DNA from: Thalassoglobus polymorphus
Lineage (GTDB): Bacteria > Planctomycetota > Planctomycetia > Planctomycetales > Planctomycetaceae
Direction: 5' to 3'
NCBI RefSeq assembly: GCF_007744255.1
Contig: NZ_CP036267.1
Coordinates: forward strand, 2,545,500-2,609,499
DNA: 64,000 bases
Part shown: one piece after another, positions 36,092 to 50,517 of the stretch
Layout: each line of letters begins with the position of its first letter
Numbering within the stretch: position 1 is the stretch's first letter
Translations under genes and position numbers: made by a program
Notes under the pieces: model-generated
Databases searched by the model: none
Told to the model about the DNA's origin: nothing
Seen by the model: the letters and a program-made list of their open reading frames with translations, nothing else

Positions 36092-37222
36092 TCACGACAT
36101 AAGCACGGTCTGGCGAGCGACTGTTCCGGCGGCGAGATCATCGAAGGCTGCGTTGATATCGTTTAATCCAAGAGTCGAAGATTGCAGCAGGTCGACGGGT
36201 AAGAGTCCAGCTTCGTACATGGCGATAAAACGAGGGATGTCACGACGAGGGACGGACGACCCCATATACGATCCCAGAATCGTACGTTCTTCAGCGACGA
36301 GGCTGACTGCAGGAATTGAGAGCATCTTACTGGGGTGTGGAAGCCCCATGCAGACAGTCTTACCGCCACGCGCTGTTGCAGCGTAGGCTTGGGCGAGGAC
36401 AATTTCACTACCGACTGCTTCGAATGTTACCGAAGCACCCCCTCCGGTGATGTTTTTCACAGCTTCGATGGCATCATGATCGTTAGCGTTGACGGCGTGA
36501 GTCGCTCCCGCATTTTTTGCGAGATCAAGTTTTGAATCGAGCAGATCGACCGCAACAATGGGAAACGCTCCTGATGCTTTGGCACCCATAATGCTGCTGA
36601 GTCCCACTCCGCCCATGCCAAAAACAGCAACCGATTGACCGGCTTGGATATTTGCCGTGTTGACCACCGCACCGACACCTGTCATCACGGCGCAGCCGAA
36701 CAGAGCCGCCTTATCGAGAGGAAGCGATTTGGAGATTTTGACAAGAGACTCCTCAGCTGCCACGGTGTATTGAGAGAATGCTGAGACGCCGAGATGGTGA
36801 TGCAGTTCTTGCCCGTTGCTGCGGCTGAAGTGTCGTTTCCCGCTCAAAAGTGAACCCTCTGTATTCGCAACGGCTCCTCGTTCGCACAAAGCAGCACGAC
36901 CAGATTGGCAGCAAGTGCAGCGACCACAAACTGGAACATACGAAAAAACAACATGGTCATCCGATTGGAAATCCCGAACTCCAGCCCCAACTTCTCTTAC
37001 GATTCCGGCGGCTTCGTGTCCGAGAACCATCGGCATCACTCGCGGTCGTGATCCATTGATCACAGAGAGATCAGAGTGACAAAGACCGGCTGCGACAATC
37101 TCGACTAACACTTCACATTCGTCAGGTGGCGTCAGTTCCAAATCTTCCAACTGAAGCGGCTTCGATTCAGCATAGGGGGCAGGTCGCCCCATTTCTTCTA
37201 GAACTACAGCGACTGTCTTCAT
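36092..37222 (-). CDS. Zinc-dependent alcohol dehydrogenase (MDR family)
   Basis: A 376-residue NAD(P)-dependent medium-chain dehydrogenase. Zinc ligands are Cys in AAGLCHSDLSV and His/Glu in LGHEAAGIVREVG. The structural zinc loop is PVCGRCTCCQSGRAALC. The Rossmann motif is AVFGMGGVGLSSI. The ATG at 37222 has AAGGAG upstream; the frame is open to 37294. It oxidises alcohols or reduces aldehydes; the closest family layout is the class III-type (glutathione-formaldehyde) branch, but the substrate is not certain. It converges on the DUF900 gene (30 bp apart). Confidence 0.88.
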   Translation of the reverse strand: MKTVAVVLEEMGRPAPYAESKPLQLEDLELTPPDECEVLVEIVAAGLCHSDLSVINGSRPRVMPMVLGHEAAGIVREVGAGVRDFQSDDHVVFSYVPVCGRCTCCQSGRAALCERGAVANTEGSLLSGKRHFSRSNGQELHHHLGVSAFSQYTVAAEESLVKISKSLPLDKAALFGCAVMTGVGAVVNTANIQAGQSVAVFGMGGVGLSSIMGAKASGAFPIVAVDLLDSKLDLAKNAGATHAVNANDHDAIEAVKNITGGGASVTFEAVGSEIVLAQAYAATARGGKTVCMGLPHPSKMLSIPAVSLVAEERTILGSYMGSSVPRRDIPRFIAMYEAGLLPVDLLQSSTLGLNDINAAFDDLAAGTVARQTVLMS

Positions 37223-37399
37223 CGTCAAAGCTCCTTTGCACAACTCAATCTTTGAGTGGAATTCATTCCGGCAGATCGGTGAGGCTACTATCAAGATCTG
37301 TTTGAAAAGAGGGTGTGTGTTCTGGAAAATTGAAATCCGTGTCGCCAGTTCCTGTTTTTGTTCGAGGTACGGAAGTGGGCGACTCTTTGTGCTGATGCT

Positions 37400-37996
37400 T
37401 CATTCATTTCCTAGCAATTCGAGTTCGTGTCTAACCCGGGTCAGCACGCGAAAACGTGCCTGTCGTACCGCGACAGCAGTCATTTCAAGATCGTCAGCGA
37501 CATCGACAGCACTGCGACCATCAACGACGGTACTCCAAAACGCTTGCCAGGTGTGAGGTCGGAAGTCGCTTTTGACCAGGTCAAGAATACGGAAGAGCAA
37601 GCGTGACTGTTCTTTTGAACTTTCAGTCACTTCGGCAGGTGGGGCTTGTGGAAACTGGTCGATAAACTGCGCAGCGTCTCCACCTTTTCCGACCATGCGT
37701 TTCCGGTACTGGTCGATTTGACGCCGACGCGTGAGGACCCATAGCCAACCGCGAAAACTATCTTTGGTCTTCTCTCGTTGAAACTTTTCGATTCCGTTCA
37801 AGACCGAGATCATCACTTCTTGGACCGTATCTCGGGCATCAGCTGGCTGAAATCCCGCTTGTCGACACCACTGATAGACCAAGGGGCCATAAATTCGCAC
37901 CATTCGTTCCCAGGCATGAGGGGCGTTTGCACGAATCCCATTCAGTAGCGACGTCGAAATCGAATCTGGATCGACATACACGGTCTCTGAATCCAT
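37400..37996 (-). CDS. ECF RNA polymerase sigma factor
   Basis: A 198-residue sigma-70 ECF protein. Region 2 lies at about 30-100 (AWERMVRIYGPLVYQWCRQ, DARDTVQEVMISVLNGIEKF, FRGWLWVLTRRRQIDQYRKR). Region 4 lies at about 130-190 (LDLVKSDFRPHTWQAFWSTVVDGRSAVDVADDL and VAVRQARFRVLTRVRHEL). It directs polymerase to a small set of promoters. It is read away from the zinc-finger/HEAT/kinase/caspase operon across a 507-bp gap, and ECF genes beside Ser/Thr kinases are a known planctomycete arrangement. Control through the small zinc-finger protein or the kinase is inferred. Confidence 0.92.
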   Translation of the reverse strand: MDSETVYVDPDSISTSLLNGIRANAPHAWERMVRIYGPLVYQWCRQAGFQPADARDTVQEVMISVLNGIEKFQREKTKDSFRGWLWVLTRRRQIDQYRKRMVGKGGDAAQFIDQFPQAPPAEVTESSKEQSRLLFRILDLVKSDFRPHTWQAFWSTVVDGRSAVDVADDLEMTAVAVRQARFRVLTRVRHELELLGNE

Positions 37997-38503
37997 AGGA
38001 AGCCTTATCTTCGATTTCGCTTCTTGGGCAACTCGACAAGTTCTACAGGAATTGTGGATCGGTTGTATGTGTTCTGTGAAACGGAAATTCGCGTAATTTC
38101 TAAACTCACCGTAATTTTTACGGACACCGAAAGCAAGAAACGGCTCTCGATTCCAGAGGATTTCTTAGCGACCTGACTGCGAAAAACTCGCCATTAATCT
38201 GCTTCAATTCCACAGATTTCTATAAACCTAAGATTTTCGCGTAACGCTCTTGCGATGTATTATTAGAGCGAGTTGATGACAGATGTGACATCTCACTGGA
38301 TCTCTTCATCGCCTGATGTTTTCAGCACGATTCTCTTTGAGGCCTCGCATTTTGCGGCAAGAGGGAGACTCAGGCTTTACGAAGCGTTTTGGCGAACCTG
38401 AACTTGCTCGGGAAAACTTGAACAAGTCGTCAGCGTCTCTGACTCTGGCAAAAAATTCACGAAGAAAAGACAGCGATTTCAGGAAGACTGTGAGGTGTTT
38501 CCT
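37997..38503. promoter_or_regulatory. Divergent regulatory region between ECF sigma gene and the kinase/caspase operon
   Basis: 507 bp without a credible gene, flanked by divergent starts. It contains a perfect palindrome AGATGTGACATCT at 38281-38293 (6+1+6), about 210 bp before the zinc-finger gene, and an AT-rich block (38215-38265). A protein binding site is possible. I cannot place the -35/-10 boxes with confidence. Confidence 0.4.
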
Positions 38504-38767
38504 ATGACAGACAGATCCCAGAATTGCCCTAATCAAGACGACTGGATTTTGTTTCTTCAAGCGGAGGACAATAAGTCGAGCCCTGAGATGGCAAGGCACT
38601 TAGAAGATTGCCCCGACTGCCAACAGGTCGTGCTGGGCTTAGAGGAGGAACTTGGGCCGTTGCAATCTTTGTTGCGACATGGAGTCCGTCAAGAAGATTT
38701 TGCGTCAGAGCGAGAATGCCAACAAGCTGCGCAGAATTTAATTAAAAAAACAGAGCATAAGATGTGA
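38504..38767 (+). CDS. Small ZAS-type zinc-finger protein (anti-sigma-like)
   Basis: An 87-residue soluble protein with the zinc anti-sigma motif H32-x3-C36-x2-C39 (RHLEDCPDCQQVV) and no membrane segment. A helix rich in acidic residues follows. The start at 38504 has a GAGG site at workable distance; the frame is open to a GTG at 38495. Its position, divergent from the ECF sigma gene and before the membrane signalling genes, fits an anti-sigma factor or sigma-associated sensor. Binding to the sigma factor is inferred, not shown. Confidence 0.75.
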   Translation: MTDRSQNCPNQDDWILFLQAEDNKSSPEMARHLEDCPDCQQVVLGLEEELGPLQSLLRHGVRQEDFASERECQQAAQNLIKKTEHKM

Positions 38768-38920
38768 CGGCGTAAAGCATGAATGTGCGAACGTCTGTTA
38801 GAATTAACTTGGAAGAGTTCATATTCAATCGATGGAATTGCGTCATCTTGATGATTCGTTGCTCAAGGCAATGAGAAGAGAGATGTGGTTCTGTCATTGA
38901 AAAGATAGCAGGCCAAAACT

Positions 38921-40279
38921 ATGGGAAAACGTAAACGTCGAAGAAAGAAGAGCAATCAGAAGAAAAAATCTTCATCAGCCGGGGTGAGCATTGGCCTCAT
39001 CGCAGGCGGGGTCTGTGCAGTCGTATTCGTGATTGGAGTCGGAATTTTTGTCTGGCAGAACAACCCCTCTGGCAGTCAAGGTGATCTTCCTAAACGAAAA
39101 ATTTCACGCGAGCAAATCGAATTTGCGTCAGACTCCGACCTTGGGCAATCTCGCACAACTGCTGAATGGTTGGCATTGCTCAAAGAGATGCGGACAACTG
39201 AAAATATGATGCGAGCCACTTTTCTGAAAGCTCGTATGCCAAACCCGGAAGCCTTCCTTGGGGCCGATCCCGCAGCGGTGCCAGACGTTTACGAAGCTCT
39301 TAAAGATCCTCGCTTAGAAAAATACGGTCAGGCGATTATCGCTAAGTTCGGTCAATCAGCTGACCCTCCTTATTTTCAAGATGTGATGGATGGTCTTAAC
39401 AGCGACCATCCACAAGTTCGCCGTGCAGCGATCCAACTTCTGGCTCATGTGAAACCGGAGGGGCCAGACACAGCTGAACAAGTTGGGAAATACTTGAATG
39501 ACGCGGACCCCGAAGTTTCCAAATCGGCGACGATTGCTTTGGGCTCAATGGGTGAACCGGGATTTGAATTACTCGTTACGCAACTCAAGGGCAATCAATC
39601 TCCTTCACCTCATCTACTGAAGGCAATGGCTTTGTTTGGTGAATCGGCTGCCCCAGCTGTTCCGGATCTTGCAAAACTACTGACCGTCGAGTCGACTGAA
39701 CATCGAGTACCGGTGTTGATTGCATTGGAAAAAATTGGCAGCAGTTCAAAGGTCGCCCTCCCTGAACTTATCGAAGTCTGGTCGACCGAGTCAGGTGAAA
39801 AGTGGAGCGAACAGGTGACTGCTGTCATGAATAGAATTGGCAAACCTGCAACGACTGCAATGTTGGAGAAGTTCGCGCAGGTTCCCGCAGAAGCTCAGAT
39901 CATCGCCACCCAACATTTCATAAATCAGAAATCCCATGATGCCATTCCCGTGCTAATTCAGAGTTTGGAGGCTCCGAAATCTGTAGAGGCTCGCGAAGTC
40001 GCACTTGACGCCTTGAGAGGGATGCTTCCTGAAAACTCTCCCACGGATGAGCAACTGGCGGCTCTCTTTGAATTTGGTGACACCGAGTTAAGAGCTTGGA
40101 CGCTCGAAGAAATCGCTGCCAGTACCGAACGTTGTCTGAAGTACAAATCCTTATTAACTCAGGTTCGTTCAGGCTTACAAACGTCGCTGGCAGACCCGCG
40201 TGTTGAGAAGTCGAAAGATGAATACGAAGCTGGGACTCGGTTGGTAAAGCGTATTGATCAAGTCGTCGAGAGCCTGTGA
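38921..40279 (+). CDS. Membrane-anchored HEAT-repeat protein
   Basis: A 452-residue protein. The N-terminus is strongly basic (MGKRKRRRKKSNQKKK), then comes one membrane segment (about 22-45, GVSIGLIAGGVCAVVFVIGVGIFVW), so the remaining 400 residues should be outside the cytoplasm. They carry HEAT/armadillo-like helical pairs: VRRAAIQLLAHVKPEG, VSKSATIALGSMGEPG, PHLLKAMALFGESAAPAVPDLAKLL and AREVALDALRGMLPENS. This is a docking scaffold, with no enzyme motif. It is 11 bp upstream of the next HEAT lipoprotein gene on the same strand and appears to belong to one operon. Confidence 0.8.
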   Translation: MGKRKRRRKKSNQKKKSSSAGVSIGLIAGGVCAVVFVIGVGIFVWQNNPSGSQGDLPKRKISREQIEFASDSDLGQSRTTAEWLALLKEMRTTENMMRATFLKARMPNPEAFLGADPAAVPDVYEALKDPRLEKYGQAIIAKFGQSADPPYFQDVMDGLNSDHPQVRRAAIQLLAHVKPEGPDTAEQVGKYLNDADPEVSKSATIALGSMGEPGFELLVTQLKGNQSPSPHLLKAMALFGESAAPAVPDLAKLLTVESTEHRVPVLIALEKIGSSSKVALPELIEVWSTESGEKWSEQVTAVMNRIGKPATTAMLEKFAQVPAEAQIIATQHFINQKSHDAIPVLIQSLEAPKSVEAREVALDALRGMLPENSPTDEQLAALFEFGDTELRAWTLEEIAASTERCLKYKSLLTQVRSGLQTSLADPRVEKSKDEYEAGTRLVKRIDQVVESL

Positions 40280-40290
40280 GGAGTGGTTGC

Positions 40291-41259
40291 ATGTTGAGTA
40301 GAAGTAATAAACGGAGTCTCACGTTGATTCTGTTTGTGGCACTCGGACAAGGTTGTGGAAATTCGCAACCGGCCGACTCCGGGAAGTCTGCGGAGAAAAA
40401 TACCGGTACTGCACTTCAAGCAGCCGAGAATCCTCAAACTGAAGGAAGCAAAAACTCACCGGCGGAACAAGTAGCTCCCAAGTCTCAATCTGAGAATGCA
40501 GGTTCGAGTTTGGGTCAGACAATCGAGTTCGTGAATAATTTCAATGAAGAGACGGCAGTTGATGAAAATCTTCATCTCGACACCAAGGTACTCATCGCGC
40601 TGGTCGACCCGGAGAAGGAAGGTGTCCCTGATGCGATCCGTCAATCCGCTGACGAGAAGATGCAACGCAAAGCAATTCTGATTCTCAATAAAACAGGGCA
40701 ATCAGATTTAGCGATACCAGAGTTGATCACTGCTGCAACGTACTCCAAGAATAGTCGAGTCTGTGGAGCGCTCGACAAAACATTGCGACAGCTTCAGCCA
40801 GCAAAAATTGTTCAGCCTATCGTCGAACAGTTGAGTGCGGAATGGGACCATCTATTGCGAAAATCGCCTCCGGACATTCTCCGTGCAATCGTGATGGATT
40901 TGGGACATCACGATTTGAACTACTTACTCAAAGTCATAGACCGCGAGACTGACGCAATCCCGGAAGTTCGCGACTTCGTCACTCTCGCAGCTGCTAATGC
41001 AGGCCCCAAGGCTAAGGTCGTTGTTCCAGAATTAATTGAACTGCTTACGCCTCAGCGATTCAACTTCGCAGCCTCGCCGTTGCTCGTCCCGGAAGCCCTT
41101 GTGAAAATCGGAGCGGATGACCCGCAAACTGTTGGAACTCTTACCAAAATTGTTTCTGAGTCAAAAAACAAAAAATTGCAGAAGGCTGCGTTCGATGCAC
41201 TTAAGAAACTTAATCCAGAAGCAGCTGTCAATTCCGGTTTTCTCGACGAGAAGAAATAA
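40291..41259 (+). CDS. HEAT-repeat lipoprotein
   Basis: A 322-residue predicted lipoprotein with a signal ending LILFVALGQGC (lipidated Cys22). A low-complexity linker (PADSGKSAEKNTGTALQAAE) is followed by helical repeats (MQRKAILILNKTGQSDLAIPELITA, VRDFVTLAAANAGPKAKVVVPELIELL, KKLQKAAFDALKKL) like those of the preceding gene, suggesting duplication. The ATG at 40291 has a GAGGAG site 8 bases upstream and is 11 bp beyond the previous stop. It likely stands in the envelope beside the kinase encoded next (19 bp away). Confidence 0.75.
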   Translation: MLSRSNKRSLTLILFVALGQGCGNSQPADSGKSAEKNTGTALQAAENPQTEGSKNSPAEQVAPKSQSENAGSSLGQTIEFVNNFNEETAVDENLHLDTKVLIALVDPEKEGVPDAIRQSADEKMQRKAILILNKTGQSDLAIPELITAATYSKNSRVCGALDKTLRQLQPAKIVQPIVEQLSAEWDHLLRKSPPDILRAIVMDLGHHDLNYLLKVIDRETDAIPEVRDFVTLAAANAGPKAKVVVPELIELLTPQRFNFAASPLLVPEALVKIGADDPQTVGTLTKIVSESKNKKLQKAAFDALKKLNPEAAVNSGFLDEKK

Positions 41260-41278
41260 ACAATAAGGGAGAATTTTT

Positions 41279-44137
41279 GTGACAAAGCCAGCCGTGCTGA
41301 ATCCTGAAGACCTGCCCGAAGAATTCGGACGTTACAAGATTTCGAAGCGTCTCGGAAAAGGAGGGATGGGGGCAGTCTACCGCGCTTGGGATCCGGCTCT
41401 AGAGCGTGAAGTGGCATTGAAGGTCCCATTTCTTAAACAGAACGACTCCACATTCATTGCCCGCTTTCAGCGTGAGGCGAGATCGGCAGCTGCGGTTCAG
41501 CATTCCGGAATTTGTGCCATCTACGATGTTGGTGAGTACGGTGGTGTCCCTTTCTTCACAATGCAATTCGTACAGGGAGAATCACTCGCAGATTTATTGG
41601 AACGTGGTGAGCCACTCGTCCCAGAAATGGTTGTCAAAATTTGTTATGAATTGGCCAGCGCTGTGCAGTCAGCGCATGAGCAGGGAGTCCTGCACCGTGA
41701 CCTCAAGCCCAGCAACATCATGCTCGACTTGGCGGGCAACCCACGCATTCTCGATTTTGGACTTTCACGACGGATGGACTCTGATGAGAATTTGACAGCC
41801 ACAGGTCAACTGATGGGGACGCCCGCCTACATGTCTCCAGAGCAGGCAAGAGGATCGCACGGCGAGATTGGGCCGCAAACAGACATCTTCAGCCTTGGTG
41901 TCATTTTCTACGAGATGCTCACTGGAAAACGACCATTCGAGGGGGACAGCCTTCCAGCCTTGCTTCTGAGTATCATCGCAACAAACCCGAAGCCGCCCTC
42001 GGAGTTACGGCCTGGTCTCGATAAAAAGTTGGACGCGATTTGCCTGAAGGCGATCGCCAAGAAACCCAAAAAACGTTACGCCACTGCCGGAGCATTGGCG
42101 ACTGACTTGGCTGCCGTTCAAGCTGATCTGTCCCTGCCCTCTTTTAAATTGAGTTCCAGACAATCGAGAATGATGGGAATCGCAGCCGGGAGCCTGATTC
42201 TGATTCTGCTCTTGATGACATTTTTTCTCAACGGGAATCGTGGTCCAGACGAAACCCTCGCTCAGAACAGCACTGCAAATGCAAGCGAGAATAATGCAGC
42301 AGGGAATAATGCTGTAGGAAAAAGTTCGGAGGACAATAATAGGGCGCGACCGCCGGAGAGTCACCTCGCGAGTCATCAAGGGGGAACTTCCAATGTCGAC
42401 ACGCCAGACTCCAGCCCCGCAACCAGCGACAAAACTGACTCCACTTCAGGAGAGCAGAAAACATCTCTTCCTACCCGTCCGAATGATGACCTCGCAGTCG
42501 CTGCCATCACGGCGCTCACGAAGTACTGTTACGACTGTCATGGGCTCGATTTCGCTGTCCCGGGGTTTGACGTCAAAGATCGACGCTCTTTAATTGCACA
42601 AGCAGATGAAGATTCCGAGCCGTATATTCGTGTCGGTGATCCAGAACATTCGTTGTTGTGGGAGCGGGTTGGTCTGAACGAAGATATGCCTCCTTCTGAC
42701 TCTCCGCAGCCGACTTCTCAGGAACGCCAATTGATTGCGAAGTGGATTTCGGAGGGGGCCCCATTCCCTGCACTCCAAAGCCGGCCTCATATCACTCAAA
42801 ATGAGGCTCTCGAATCAATCAAGGTTTATCTTCTTCAACAGCCGAGCGCTGACCGTCGATACCAACGCTTTTTCACCCTTCTCAATCTTCACAACTCATC
42901 CGACATGGGCTCTGAGGGGCTTAACCGAAGCCGAGCTGCGCTTTCCAAAGTTGTCAACAGCCTCAGTTGGAGTAAAGAAATTGTGATCCCGCATGTCATC
43001 GATGAGGCAGGGACGGTCATGGCGATTGACATCAGGGATGTCGGTTGGACTCTCGATCAATGGGAAGAAATTCTCAAATACTACCCGTATGGGATTCGCC
43101 CAGCGACCGATGACCCCTCCTCTGCAAATGCACGCCAAATTGCGGAAGAATCCGGAACGCAAATCTCAACAGTCCGGCTCGACTGGTTCATCGTGACGGC
43201 CTCGCAGCCTCCGCTTTATGAGCACATTCTCGGGCTTCCACATGACGTCGCTGAACTGGAACGAAAACTGAACGTCAATGTGATTGAGAACTTTCTCAAC
43301 GGCCGCGTTCAACGTGCAGCGTTTCTGACAAGTGGAGTCTCGGATCAGAACCGTCTCGTCGACCGTCATGATGCTCTTTATGGAGCGTACTGGAAAAGCT
43401 ACGACTTTGTTCGCAACGATGAAACCGGCGATTTAATGCGTTTTCCCCTGGGGCCTCAATTTCATGGGAACCCCTATGAGAAGCATGCCTTTGAACAGGA
43501 TGGAGGGGAGATGATTTTCAATTTGCCGAATGGCCTCCAAGCCTATTTACTGACAGATGCGAAAGGTCGACAAATTCCTGAAGGACCGATTCAGGTTGTC
43601 AGCGATGCGGCAAAGTCATCCGGTTCCAATGTTGTCGTCAATGGTATTTCCTGCATGTTTTGTCATCGGGAAGGCATGATTGATTTTGAAGATCAAATTC
43701 GCACGGGGACCGCACTCAAGGGAGAGGCACTCGAAAAGACGAAACAGTTGTTCGTCCCCAAAGACGAAATGCAAAAAGCTTTGAACAATGACCGCGAACG
43801 GTTCATGGCTGCGCTGCATCAAGCCGTTTTGCCATTACTGGAAAAGTCTCCAGAAGATTCGTGGCCGGAGCTCGTGAACTTTGTGACCCGACGCTACCTG
43901 CGTGATCTCACCTTGGAAGATCTTGCCGTAGAACTCGGATACGAGAATGTCACAGAATTCGAAAATGTGATTCGACCACGTATGCAATTCGATGCCGATC
44001 TTGAGAGGTTGGGAGTGAAACCTGTTCTCAATGGAGGACGCATTCCCCGCAGTATCTGGTCTGAAATCAATATCCCCACACGGTTTCAAGAAATGTCGCG
44101 CCAACTCAGAGGCTCGATTCCTCTGACTGTCTTTTGA
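41279..44137 (+). CDS. Transmembrane Ser/Thr kinase fused to an exported haem c domain
   Basis: A 952-residue protein. The cytoplasmic Hanks-type kinase (18-280) is intact: LGKGGMGAVYRA, K48, H139-R-D141 (VLHRDLKPSNIM), D159-F-G161 and GTPAYMSPEQ. A membrane segment (about 298-318, MMGIAAGSLILILLLMTFFL) and a disordered Ser/Asn/Thr linker (321-400) follow. The outer part has a PSCyt1-like domain with haem motif C417-x2-C420-H421 (KYCYDCHG) and a possible Met ligand in EDMPPSD (470). A second C792-x2-C795-H796 (ISCMFCHREG) lies in a C-terminal region of about 450 residues. The start is GTG with AAGGGAG upstream. Outer haem redox state could gate kinase activity; this is inferred. Confidence 0.9.
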   Translation: MTKPAVLNPEDLPEEFGRYKISKRLGKGGMGAVYRAWDPALEREVALKVPFLKQNDSTFIARFQREARSAAAVQHSGICAIYDVGEYGGVPFFTMQFVQGESLADLLERGEPLVPEMVVKICYELASAVQSAHEQGVLHRDLKPSNIMLDLAGNPRILDFGLSRRMDSDENLTATGQLMGTPAYMSPEQARGSHGEIGPQTDIFSLGVIFYEMLTGKRPFEGDSLPALLLSIIATNPKPPSELRPGLDKKLDAICLKAIAKKPKKRYATAGALATDLAAVQADLSLPSFKLSSRQSRMMGIAAGSLILILLLMTFFLNGNRGPDETLAQNSTANASENNAAGNNAVGKSSEDNNRARPPESHLASHQGGTSNVDTPDSSPATSDKTDSTSGEQKTSLPTRPNDDLAVAAITALTKYCYDCHGLDFAVPGFDVKDRRSLIAQADEDSEPYIRVGDPEHSLLWERVGLNEDMPPSDSPQPTSQERQLIAKWISEGAPFPALQSRPHITQNEALESIKVYLLQQPSADRRYQRFFTLLNLHNSSDMGSEGLNRSRAALSKVVNSLSWSKEIVIPHVIDEAGTVMAIDIRDVGWTLDQWEEILKYYPYGIRPATDDPSSANARQIAEESGTQISTVRLDWFIVTASQPPLYEHILGLPHDVAELERKLNVNVIENFLNGRVQRAAFLTSGVSDQNRLVDRHDALYGAYWKSYDFVRNDETGDLMRFPLGPQFHGNPYEKHAFEQDGGEMIFNLPNGLQAYLLTDAKGRQIPEGPIQVVSDAAKSSGSNVVVNGISCMFCHREGMIDFEDQIRTGTALKGEALEKTKQLFVPKDEMQKALNNDRERFMAALHQAVLPLLEKSPEDSWPELVNFVTRRYLRDLTLEDLAVELGYENVTEFENVIRPRMQFDADLERLGVKPVLNGGRIPRSIWSEINIPTRFQEMSRQLRGSIPLTVF

Positions 44138-44145
44138 GAATCAAC

Positions 44146-45258
44146 ATGAAAAAATTCAGACACTCCCAGAGCTTAAAAAGCCCGTTCGTATTCTGCCTCG
44201 TCGCGGTCTTCCTGACAGCGTTCCAGTCAAATGTGAACGCAAACGAGGCGCTTCGCCCTGCCATCTCTGACTTGAGCAAGAAAGTCGCCAAGCTTTTGAA
44301 GGGACGCGGAGAAGAGCAAATCGCCATCGGGGCATTTACCGGTCCTTCCTTTGCCGTTGCAAGTAGCGGACCGGGGATCAGTCGCATGCTGGCGGACGAA
44401 CTCAAGCAGCATGGCGTTGATGTGAACCGCAAAGCCAAACTGGAAATCAAAGGTGACTATCGAAGCATCACCGAGCGTTCCACCGGATTGTTGGAACTTC
44501 GTATCAAATCTCAGATTCTGGACCGTTTCGGAGAGACCCTTCTGGAATTGAACTCCCGCATTGAAGATCCCAATGTCCTCGCACAGGTTCTTGGGCTGAA
44601 CAAGCCCGATCTCGGACAAGGAGTCAGCCATGCCAAAGCAAGTAAGACGATTCATGCGATTATTGAAGACCCGAAAGTCGATGTTCAGGGGAGCGTGATC
44701 AAGACCATTTCGTCAAGCCCCTATGCAATCGAAATTCTCACGAAGCAGTCGAGTGGAGAATATCATCCCCAAGGCATCTCCATCTCGGACAGTCTGCCTT
44801 TTGTTGACATCAAACGTGGTGAAATCTTCGCGGTTCGGTTGATCAATGACTCAAATCATGATGCGGCCGTTGAACTCACGTTAGATGGGCTCAGTGCTTT
44901 CGCTTTCACAAATGGCCCTAAATACCGGCACTTCATCGTACGGAAAAAAGCTTCATTGATCGTGAAAGGCTGGCACCGCACAAACAACACCTCCGACGAA
45001 TTTCTTATCACACGGTATGCCGAGAGTGCCGCCGCCGAGCAGTTGGTCAGTCCCGATTTGGTCGGCACGATCACTGCCGCATTTTCCGCAGCTTGGGATT
45101 CTAAAGGAGACCCGCCGCCAGACGAACGATCAAAATTCCGCAACGCCTTCGACGACGCTGTAGGTCGCGGGAAAAAAGTCGCAACGCCGTTCCGTGAGGT
45201 CAATCTGACCCTCGGCAGAACTCGAGACATCATTAGCGTGCGTTACAAGAAACCGTAA
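44146..45258 (+). CDS. Secreted protein of unknown function in the kinase operon
   Basis: A 370-residue protein. The ATG at 44146 is 9 bp after the kinase stop, and a signal peptide (FRHSQSLKSPFVFCLVAVFLTAFQSNVNA) follows. Residues 45-150 (IAIGAFTGPSFAVASSGPGISRMLADEL, KGDYRSITERSTGLLELRIKSQILD) have the alternating helix/strand look of CsgG/LpoB-like envelope proteins. The middle part has DIKRGEIFAVRLINDSNHDAAVELTLDGLSAFAF, like an immunoglobulin/beta-sandwich domain. The CsgG-like reading is a weak guess. Being in the operon between kinase and caspase, it is probably part of the same envelope process. Confidence 0.6.
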   Translation: MKKFRHSQSLKSPFVFCLVAVFLTAFQSNVNANEALRPAISDLSKKVAKLLKGRGEEQIAIGAFTGPSFAVASSGPGISRMLADELKQHGVDVNRKAKLEIKGDYRSITERSTGLLELRIKSQILDRFGETLLELNSRIEDPNVLAQVLGLNKPDLGQGVSHAKASKTIHAIIEDPKVDVQGSVIKTISSSPYAIEILTKQSSGEYHPQGISISDSLPFVDIKRGEIFAVRLINDSNHDAAVELTLDGLSAFAFTNGPKYRHFIVRKKASLIVKGWHRTNNTSDEFLITRYAESAAAEQLVSPDLVGTITAAFSAAWDSKGDPPPDERSKFRNAFDDAVGRGKKVATPFREVNLTLGRTRDIISVRYKKP

Positions 45259-45305
45259 ATCGCGGAGTTGAAGAAGAACACTCGACTTTGGTTGGAGGAT
45301 CTGTC

Positions 45306-50501
<5,196 letters not shown>

Positions 50502-50517
50502 GCGGGAGAGTGTGATC

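Noticed and set aside
42240-42480. Low-complexity Asn/Ser-rich stretch in the kinase gene considered as a repeat or frameshift
   Set aside because: It reads as an in-frame linker between membrane segment and cytochrome domain; the frame is continuous and codon use normal.
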